Shown in pieces: positions 1-5,247 of a stretch of 5,247 bases of DNA. The DNA lies in assembly GCA_017546745.1 (NCBI GenBank), contig JAFYRZ010000160.1:1-5247 (forward strand), read 5' to 3'. Origin of the DNA: Clostridia bacterium (lineage in GTDB: Bacteria; Bacillota_A; Clostridia; Oscillospirales; CAG-272). Positions within the stretch are counted from its first letter, which is position 1. The number at the start of each line of letters is the position of its first letter. Made by a program: the position numbers and the translations under genes. The notes under the pieces are model-generated. The model was given only the letters and a program-made list of their open reading frames with translations, was not told the DNA's origin and did not search any database.

Positions 1-2
1 GA

Positions 3-71
3 TATATGGGCATAAATAAGCAGTTTTCACTCTCACTCGGACAGTTTAAGGCATACAACGCCTTTTTTTGA
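3..71 (+). CDS. Possible C-terminal end of an upstream gene (partial)
   Basis: This frame is open from the left edge to a TGA at 69-71, and the other two + frames stop by position 19. Its last 22 codons would end in QFSLSLGQFKAYNAFF. If real, the stop overlaps the first base of the RadC gene's Shine-Dalgarno and lies 13 bases before its ATG, a spacing typical of an operon. No terminator or promoter is seen between them, which fits co-transcription. The tail matches no family I recognise, and 22 codons are too few to show coding bias, so it could equally be an open stretch by chance. Confidence 0.3.
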   Translation, partial: YMGINKQFSLSLGQFKAYNAFF

Positions 72-79
72 AGGAGGGG
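71..79 (+). promoter_or_regulatory. Ribosome binding site of the RadC-family gene
   Basis: AAGGAGGGG is a near-complete Shine-Dalgarno match. The AGGAGG core ends 7 bases before the ATG at 85, which fixes that start over the out-of-frame ATG at 68. It overlaps the TGA of the possible upstream gene, so translational coupling is plausible. Confidence 0.85.
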
Positions 80-84
80 ATTAA

Positions 85-687
85 ATGTCTGATTTTAAAT
101 CTCAGCTTTCCTCCCTTCTCTCGTTTTGTACAACGGATGCCGAGGGCGTGGCGGATGCTATCTGTCAAAATTACTCGGATTTTTCTCTGCTTGCTCAAAC
201 CGATCGCTCGGTGCTTGCCTCTCTTTGCGGTGAGCGATGCGCCGATATGATACGCATACTTGCCTCGGTAAACTCGCGGCGTATAACCGACAGGTTTAAA
301 TTCGGAGTAAAGCATACCGAGCAGGAGCTTTACGAGTTTCTTATCGGATACTACTTTGATCAGCCTTGTGAAACGGTAATTGCGCTTCCGCTTAATTCAA
401 GGGGGCATATACTTGCCGTGCATACTCTTCTTGAGGGGACCGTTAATTTTTCAGAGGTACTTCCGAGAAAGTTGCTTGAGGTAATGGTAAAGCACAATTC
501 GACAAGCGTTATAATAGCTCACAATCATCCGCGGGGAAGCGCAAGGGCGTCCGAGGAGGATATGCTGACTACGCAGAAGCTTGATTTTATGCTGTCTGCC
601 GCTGACAAAAGGCTGGTATGTCATTATATCGTGGCTCATGGCGAGGTAGCGTGCGTGATGCCGCTTAGTGAGAAATCGGATAAATAA
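85..687 (+). CDS. radC: RadC-family JAB/MPN-domain protein (UPF0758)
   Basis: This 200-residue protein belongs to the RadC/UPF0758 family. Residues about 10-70 resemble the family's N-terminal helix-hairpin-helix-like region, ending in the usual A..N.R stretch. Residues about 78-195 form the JAB/MPN (JAMM) domain. The metal motif is visible as H146-x-H148 followed ten residues later by D159, with S156 in the usual place (HNHPRG then ASEED). The EGTVNFSEVLPRK segment (117-129) corresponds to the family's GTLN..-HPRE strand and helix. Two departures stand out: the HNHPSG signature reads HNHPRG, and the usual PRE/PRD is PRK (K129). Length is slightly below the roughly 220-230 residues usual for chromosomal RadC. 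JAMM folds are often zinc metallo-hydrolases, but RadC's biochemical role is unsettled; the old DNA-repair assignment was not upheld. It is probably cytoplasmic, with no signal peptide or membrane segment. A terminator follows directly, so it ends its own transcript. Family assignment is firm; activity is not. Confidence 0.92.
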   Translation: MSDFKSQLSSLLSFCTTDAEGVADAICQNYSDFSLLAQTDRSVLASLCGERCADMIRILASVNSRRITDRFKFGVKHTEQELYEFLIGYYFDQPCETVIALPLNSRGHILAVHTLLEGTVNFSEVLPRKLLEVMVKHNSTSVIIAHNHPRGSARASEEDMLTTQKLDFMLSAADKRLVCHYIVAHGEVACVMPLSEKSDK

Positions 688-693
688 CCAAAT

Positions 694-730
694 AAGACCA
701 AGCTGCATTAGTGCGGAGTGGTCTTTTTTT
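694..730 (+). terminator. Rho-independent terminator after the RadC-family gene
   Basis: AAGACCA (694-700) pairs perfectly with TGGTCTT (719-725). A 2x2 internal loop (AG/AG) follows, then an inner 5-bp stem, CTGCA (703-707) with TGCGG (712-716, one G-T wobble), closed by a TTAG tetraloop. A run of seven T (724-730) completes it. It begins 6 bases after the RadC stop codon and separates that transcript from rpoB. Confidence 0.93.
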
Positions 731-732
731 GT

Positions 733-749
733 CGCTTTTGGAAAAAGCG
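733..749 (+). repeat. Short perfect inverted repeat downstream of the terminator
   Basis: CGCTTTT (733-739) and AAAAGCG (743-749) are perfect complements around a 3-base loop. No T-run follows on either strand, so it is not a second intrinsic terminator. It may protect a read-through 3' end or simply be chance in AT-rich DNA. Confidence 0.4.
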
Positions 750-788
750 GGGTGAAAGAGCGCGTATTTTTATTGCAAAAATGAACTT

Positions 789-816
789 TTTTCAAAAGCA
801 GCGTGTATTTTATAAT
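789..816 (+). promoter_or_regulatory. Possible weak upstream promoter for rpoB
   Basis: A perfect TATAAT at 811-816 is preceded, 16 bases upstream, by TTTTCA (789-794), which matches TTGACA at four of six positions. There is no TG extension. In AT-rich spacer DNA a lone TATAAT is common, so this is a weak candidate beside the strong promoter 90 bases downstream. Confidence 0.25.
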
Positions 817-846
817 ATTAAGGTAGAAAACGGTGTGACGGATACG

Positions 847-874
847 AAAAAATCGAAGAAAAATTTTTAGAAAA
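847..874 (+). promoter_or_regulatory. Phased A-tracts / UP-element-like region of the rpoB promoter
   Basis: A-tracts at 847-852, 859-863 (continuing into TTTTT to 868) and 871-874 have centres about 11-12 bases apart, close to one helical turn. They lie directly upstream of the -35 box, where UP elements contact the polymerase alpha C-terminal domain and where curved DNA often raises promoter strength. The tracts are seen directly; a functional role is inferred. Confidence 0.5.
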
Positions 875-878
875 CCTC

Positions 879-906
879 TTGACAAATTGAAAATATATGT
901 TATAAT
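879..906 (+). promoter_or_regulatory. Strong sigma-A promoter for rpoB-rpoC
   Basis: The -35 box TTGACA (879-884) and -10 box TATAAT (901-906) both match the housekeeping consensus exactly and are separated by 16 bases. TG at 898-899 sits one base before the -10 box, giving an extended -10. Transcription should start near 912-914. A second TATAAT at 919-924 lacks a matching -35. A strong promoter fits a gene needed in every cell, and its position after the RadC terminator makes rpoB-rpoC a separate unit. Confidence 0.95.
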
Positions 907-912
907 AGTATA

Positions 913-1087
913 CTGCATTATAATTGCTTTTAATATGGGGGATTTTTGCCCTTTTTTAAGGAAGGAAAAGTAAAAACACCCAAGTTTTTCCTCGTATTAT
1001 CGGCGTATTTTGTTGATTTTGACGAATGTTTTTTCGCCTTGATCAAATTCGTATTTGTAAATTTTCAGGAATGGAGTGATTCTATTT
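913..1087 (+). promoter_or_regulatory. Long untranslated leader of rpoB with alternative weak hairpins
   Basis: From the predicted start site to the rpoB ATG the leader is about 175 bases, and I see no gene in it. Several short complementary pairs are present. AGGAAAA (963-969) with TTTTCCT (986-992) competes with AAAAAC (972-977) with GTTTTT (984-989). ACGAAT (1022-1027) with ATTCGT (1047-1052) crosses GGCG (1002-1005) with CGCC (1035-1038). A purine-rich AAGGAAGG at 958-965 looks like a Shine-Dalgarno but has no start codon at a useful distance. A GGGGG and a GCCC-plus-T-run (937-957) form only a 3-bp stem, so no convincing terminator is seen. It matches no riboswitch or ribosomal-protein leader I recognise. 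Confidence 0.5.
1073..1080 (+). promoter_or_regulatory. Ribosome binding site that decides the rpoB start
   Basis: GGAGTGAT resembles the extended Shine-Dalgarno GGAGGTGAT with one G missing. It ends 7 bases before the ATG at 1088. It overlaps the in-frame GTG at 1076, which argues against that GTG as the start and in favour of 1088. The next codon (1091) is also ATG and cannot be excluded. Confidence 0.6.
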
Positions 1088-4000
1088 ATGATGCTTAAAC
1101 CCCAGAAGCTTGGCACTAACGTAAGACAGAGCTTTGCGAAGATTGAAGCGGCTACCGATATGCCCAATCTTATCGAGGTTCAGAAGGACTCTTACGAGTG
1201 GTTTCTCAAGGAGGGTCTTAACGAGGTACTTCGCGACGTTTCGCCTATTGTGGACTACACCGGAAATCTTTCCATCGAGTTCACCGATTACACGCTTGAC
1301 CCCAACCCCAGATACTCGGTTGAGGAGTGTAAGGACAGGACTGTAACCTACGACGCTCACATGAAGGTAGGTGTACGTCTTGTAAATAAGGCTACAGGCG
1401 AGCTTAAGACTGCACAGGTCTACATGTGCGACTTCCCGCTTATGACTGATAACGGAACATTCGTTATCAACGGTGCGGAGAGAGTAATCGTATCTCAGCT
1501 CGTTCGTTCTCCCGGTATATACTATTCGGACGAGATTGACAAGCAGGGCAAGCATAACTATGCCGCAACCGTCATTCCTTACAGAGGAGCGTGGCTCGAG
1601 TATGAGACCGATGCCGCAGGACTTCTCTACGTAAAAATAGATAAAACCCGTAAGATTCCGATCAGCGTGCTCGTTCGTGCGCTTTCAGCTCCGGGTCAGG
1701 ATTCCGACGAGGCTCTTATTTCCATGTTCGGTGACGAGGATATTCTCGTTGCTACTATGGCAAAGGACGAGTGTAACGCTCTTGCCGCAGAGAACATGAC
1801 CTCATACCGTGATGAGGCTCTTAAGGAGGTTTATAAGAAGCTGCGTCCCGGTGAGCCCCCTCTCGTAGAGAGTGCAGAGCAGCTCATCAACAATCTCTTC
1901 TTCGATCCTAAGAGATATGACCTTGCTCCCGTTGGTAGATACAAGTACAACAAGAAGCTTTCCCTTGCTGCGAGAATAGTAGGTACTACTCTTGCCGCTA
2001 CCGTAGTTAACCCCGTTTCGGGTGAGATCGTATGCGAAGAGGGAACCTTCATCAACCGTGAGATCGCAGACGCTATAGAGGACAGCCTTGTAAACGAGGT
2101 TCTCGTAAAGGGTGCTGACGAAAAGGTAGCTAAGGTATTCTCTAACGGCACCGTTCGTCCCGAGCTTGTTCTCGGCTATGACCTTTCCGACTGCGGCGTT
2201 AAGTCCGGCGAGAAGGTAAGATACTCCGTTCTTCTTGAGATCATTGACGCGGCAGATGCAGAGGGACTTAGCGGTGAGGCAAGAGAGTCCTTTATCAAGA
2301 AGGCTGCTGCCGAGAAGATCGCACTCCTTTCTCCCAAGCACGTAACCAAGGAAGATATCTTTGCAACCGTAAACTATCTTCTTAACATAGCACACGGCAT
2401 CGGCACCACCGATGACATCGACCACCTTGGCAACCGCCGTCTCAGATGCGTAGGTGAGCTTCTTCAGAACCAGATGAGAATCGGTATGACCAAGATGGAC
2501 AAGATAATAAAGGAGAGAATGTCGGTTCACGACGTTGACGATCTTCGCCCCGAGGCGATCATCAACACCCGTCCCGTTGCTACCGCGATCCGCGAGTTCT
2601 TCGGCTCATCTCCCCTTTCTCAGTTCATGGACCAGAACAACCCTCTTGCAGAGCTTACCCACAAGCGCCGTCTTTCCGCGCTTGGTCCCGGCGGTCTTTC
2701 AAGAGACAGAGCGTCCTTTGACGTCCGTGACGTTCACTATACTCACTACGGTAGAATATGTCCTGTAGAAACTCCCGAAGGTCCTAACATCGGTCTTATC
2801 TCCTACCTTGCTTCCTATGCAAGAATCAGTGAGTACGGCTTCCTTAAGGCTCCCTTCAGAGTCGTTGACAAGACCACCGGTAGAGTAACCGACCAGGTTC
2901 TTTACCTCACCGCAGACGAGGAAGATAACCATATAGTTGCTCAGGCAAACGAAAGACTTGACGAGAACGGCTTCTTCCAGAACAAGAAGGTTATCGCAAG
3001 ACTTAATACCGAGTTCATCGAGGTTGAGCCTACTCAGGTTGACCTTATGGACGCATGCCCTCAGATGGCAGTTTCCGTAGCTGCCGGCTGTATTCCTTTC
3101 CTTGAGAACGACGACAACACCCGTGCGCTCATGGGATCGAACATGCAGAAGCAGGCAGTTCCGCTTATGATCACCGACTCGCCCATCGTTGCGACCGGTA
3201 TGGAATATAAGGCTGCAGTTGACTCCGGAACCGTTGTTCTTGCAAAAGAAGCGGGTACCGTAGAGCGTGCGGCAGGCTCAGAGATCGTAATTCTCAACGA
3301 CTCGGGCAAGAAGGATACCTATCACCTTATCAAGTTTAAGAGAAGCAACCAGGGTACCTGCGTAAACCAGCGTCCTATCGTTAGCGTTGGTGACAGAGTT
3401 ACTGCAGGCCAGGTAATCGCCGACGGTCCCGCTACCTCTAACGGTGAGATCTCTCTCGGTAAGAACGCTCTTATCGGATTTATGACTTGGGAGGGTTACA
3501 ACTACGAGGACGCAGTTCTTCTTAATGAGAAGCTCGTTCGCGAGGATATGTATACCTCTATCCACATTGAAAACTACACCGTAGAAGCTCGTGATACCAA
3601 GCTTGGAACTCAGGAGATCACCAGAGAAATTCCCAACGTATCCGAGGATGCTCTTAAGGACCTTGACCAGGACGGTATCATCAGAATCGGTACCGAGGTA
3701 AGAGCCGGCGATATTCTCGTTGGTAAGGTAACTCCTAAGGGAGAGACCGAGCTTACTCCCGAGGAAAGACTTCTCAGAGCGATATTCGGCGAAAAGGCGC
3801 GCGAGGTTAAGGACTCCTCCCTCAGAATGCGTCACGGCGAATACGGTATCGTAGTAGACGTAAAGATCTACGACAGAAACAATTCCGACGATCTTGCCCC
3901 CGGCGTAAACAAGGTCGTTCACGTATACATTGCGCAGAAGCGTAAGATCTCCGTAGGAGATAAGATGGCAGGCCGTCACGGTAACAAGGGTGTCGTTTCG

Positions 4001-5011
4001 AGAATACTTCCTCCCGAGGATATGCCCTTCCTTGCAGACGGTACTCCCCTTGATATCGTTCTTAACCCTCTGGGCGTTCCTTCACGTATGAACATCGGTC
4101 AGGTGCTTGAGGTGCATCTCGGTATTGCCTGCCGTAAGCTCGGAATCAAGATAATGACTCCCGTATTCGACGGTGCTAAGGAAACCGACATACTTGAGCT
4201 TCTCAGAGAGGCTAAGTACACCCGTGACATCCGTCCCAATGAGAGCGTAAGAGGTAAGGCCGTATTCATGGAGGTTATCCGTGAGGACGGTAAGCCCGAC
4301 CTTCAGAGAGTTGATCAGTCTATAGTAGACGACGATGAGAAGCTTCGCGCTCTTATGGCTAAGGAAACTCTTAAGGTAATCGACGGTAAGGTAACTCTTT
4401 ACGACGGTCGTACCGGAGATCCCTTTGACAACCCCGTAACCGTAGGTATAATGTACTACCTCAAGCTCCACCACCTTGTTGACGATAAGATCCACGCTCG
4501 TTCGATCGGACCTTACTCGCTCGTAACTCAGCAGCCTCTCGGAGGAAAGGCTCAGTTCGGTGGTCAGAGATTCGGTGAGATGGAGGTTTGGGCACTTGAG
4601 GCGTACGGCGCAGCTTACACTCTTCAGGAAATACTTACCGTTAAGTCTGACGACATTACAGGACGTACCAAGACTTACGAGGCGATCGTTAAGGGACAGA
4701 ATATTCCTACTCCCGGTATCCCCGAGTCCTTTAAGGTTATGGTTAAGGAGCTTCAGGCTCTCTGTCTTGATATCCGTGTTCTTGACGAAAACGGCGAGAG
4801 CGTAGATATCTCCGGCATGGTTGATGACGATGCACCCACCTTCAACAATATTGAAGAGGTGGAGAGAAGCGTTGATGCTCAGAACGAGAACACCGAGTCT
4901 GATGAGGACGAGGATTTCGATGACGATTATGCAGACGAGGACGACGAGCTCTACGATGACGATTATGAATTCGACGAGAGCTACGACGACCTTGACGGTG
5001 AAGAGGAATAA
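1088..5011 (+). CDS. rpoB: DNA-directed RNA polymerase subunit beta
   Basis: Beta subunit of bacterial RNA polymerase, which with beta-prime forms the catalytic cleft; 1307 residues, roughly 145 kDa, cytoplasmic. Domains follow the family order: protrusion with [16 protein letters not shown] (128-143); lobe with DPKRYDLA (from 273); fork with [10 protein letters not shown] (442-451); rifampicin region [15 protein letters not shown] (506-520) through H525 and S530; [11 protein letters not shown] (561-571); NYED acidic pair E807/D808; flap region from K880; active-site [12 protein letters not shown] (957-968; K959 and K967 match E. coli K1065 and K1073); and the C-terminal clamp segment with [21 protein letters not shown] (from H1136) and [10 protein letters not shown]. 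Relative to Bacillus as I recall it, about 30 extra residues lie near 382-420 and about 45-50 near 1048-1098. The last 39 residues are a very acidic tail. Odd substitutions are P509 (E. coli Q510 position) and I1140 in the HARSTG motif. Start 1088 is chosen from the ribosome binding site; GTG 1076 or ATG 1091 are alternatives. Codon use is strongly biased, as expected for high expression. Confidence 0.98.
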   Translation: MMLKPQKLGTNVRQSFAKIEAATDMPNLIEVQKDSYEWFLKEGLNEVLRDVSPIVDYTGNLSIEFTDYTLDPNPRYSVEECKDRTVTYDAHMKVGVRLVNKATGELKTAQVYMCDFPLMTDNGTFVINGAERVIVSQLVRSPGIYYSDEIDKQGKHNYAATVIPYRGAWLEYETDAAGLLYVKIDKTRKIPISVLVRALSAPGQDSDEALISMFGDEDILVATMAKDECNALAAENMTSYRDEALKEVYKKLRPGEPPLVESAEQLINNLFFDPKRYDLAPVGRYKYNKKLSLAARIVGTTLAATVVNPVSGEIVCEEGTFINREIADAIEDSLVNEVLVKGADEKVAKVFSNGTVRPELVLGYDLSDCGVKSGEKVRYSVLLEIIDAADAEGLSGEARESFIKKAAAEKIALLSPKHVTKEDIFATVNYLLNIAHGIGTTDDIDHLGNRRLRCVGELLQNQMRIGMTKMDKIIKERMSVHDVDDLRPEAIINTRPVATAIREFFGSSPLSQFMDQNNPLAELTHKRRLSALGPGGLSRDRASFDVRDVHYTHYGRICPVETPEGPNIGLISYLASYARISEYGFLKAPFRVVDKTTGRVTDQVLYLTADEEDNHIVAQANERLDENGFFQNKKVIARLNTEFIEVEPTQVDLMDACPQMAVSVAAGCIPFLENDDNTRALMGSNMQKQAVPLMITDSPIVATGMEYKAAVDSGTVVLAKEAGTVERAAGSEIVILNDSGKKDTYHLIKFKRSNQGTCVNQRPIVSVGDRVTAGQVIADGPATSNGEISLGKNALIGFMTWEGYNYEDAVLLNEKLVREDMYTSIHIENYTVEARDTKLGTQEITREIPNVSEDALKDLDQDGIIRIGTEVRAGDILVGKVTPKGETELTPEERLLRAIFGEKAREVKDSSLRMRHGEYGIVVDVKIYDRNNSDDLAPGVNKVVHVYIAQKRKISVGDKMAGRHGNKGVVSRILPPEDMPFLADGTPLDIVLNPLGVPSRMNIGQVLEVHLGIACRKLGIKIMTPVFDGAKETDILELLREAKYTRDIRPNESVRGKAVFMEVIREDGKPDLQRVDQSIVDDDEKLRALMAKETLKVIDGKVTLYDGRTGDPFDNPVTVGIMYYLKLHHLVDDKIHARSIGPYSLVTQQPLGGKAQFGGQRFGEMEVWALEAYGAAYTLQEILTVKSDDITGRTKTYEAIVKGQNIPTPGIPESFKVMVKELQALCLDIRVLDENGESVDISGMVDDDAPTFNNIEEVERSVDAQNENTESDEDEDFDDDYADEDDELYDDDYEFDESYDDLDGEEE
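4918..4967 (+). repeat. In-frame 14-bp direct repeat in the acidic tail of rpoB
   Basis: CGATGACGATTATG occurs at 4918-4931 and again at 4954-4967, exactly 36 bases (12 codons) apart and in the same reading frame, each encoding DDDY. A third, degenerate copy (TACGACGAC) follows at 4982-4990. The pattern suggests the tail grew by tandem duplication, although restricted use of Asp and Tyr codons could produce part of the match. Confidence 0.6.
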
Positions 5012-5024
5012 TTGAGATAATGCA

Positions 5025-5247
<223 letters not shown>

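Noticed and set aside
451..918. A 155-codon open frame on the - strand across the end of the RadC gene, its terminator and the rpoB promoter
   Set aside because: It overlaps three well-supported + strand features, and its protein has no recognisable domain.
937..957. GGGGG, GCCC and a T-run as a possible attenuator
   Set aside because: Only about 3 bp of stem can form, too weak to terminate transcription.
935..973. A 12-codon frame (MGDFCPFLRKEK) in the rpoB leader, a possible leader peptide
   Set aside because: It has no Shine-Dalgarno, no run of regulatory codons, and is followed by no convincing terminator. A frame this short is expected by chance.
1076..1087. GTG at 1076 as the rpoB start
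   Set aside because: It would add MILF, residues not usual at the beta N-terminus, and it overlaps the better Shine-Dalgarno used by the ATG at 1088.

Overview
The window is an ordinary core-genome locus from a Firmicute. It holds a RadC/JAB-family gene, then the start of the RNA polymerase operon: complete rpoB (beta subunit) and the first 52 codons of rpoC (beta-prime subunit). All genes are on the + strand. RpoB and the RpoC N-terminus are closest in character to Clostridia: they carry a Firmicute-type polymerase core, lack the large proteobacterial insertion before the GDKMAGRHG motif, and have a short lineage-type insertion near the C-terminus. The mid-GC genes, AT-rich spacers and strong codon bias in rpoB (CTT for Leu, AAG for Lys, CGT/AGA for Arg) suggest an Oscillospiraceae/Ruminococcaceae-like gut anaerobe. 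That family placement is an inference from memory and was not tested with a tree.

Layout: positions 1-71 may hold the last codons of an upstream gene. A RadC-like protein of 200 residues occupies 85-687 behind a strong Shine-Dalgarno, and a clear bipartite intrinsic terminator ends it at 694-730. The roughly 400-base spacer before rpoB is AT-rich. It holds a small hairpin, phased A-tracts and a near-perfect sigma-A promoter (TTGACA, 16-base spacer, TG-extended TATAAT) at 879-906. The predicted transcript has an untranslated leader of about 175 bases with several alternative weak hairpins. rpoB runs 1088-5011, and a spacer of 80 bases with two mutually exclusive perfect 7-bp hairpins separates it from rpoC, which continues past the window.

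The terminator and the strong promoter make rpoB-rpoC its own transcription unit, independent of the RadC gene and of rplJ-rplL, which are not immediately upstream as they are in many bacteria. RpoB and RpoC together form the catalytic core of RNA polymerase.

I found no new system, mobile element, CRISPR array, tRNA or rRNA. The points worth a second look are details: two RpoB segments longer than I recall for Bacillus, a very acidic tyrosine-punctuated C-terminal tail with an in-frame DNA repeat, substitutions in normally invariant polymerase and RadC motifs, the long rpoB leader, and the rpoB-rpoC spacer hairpins.
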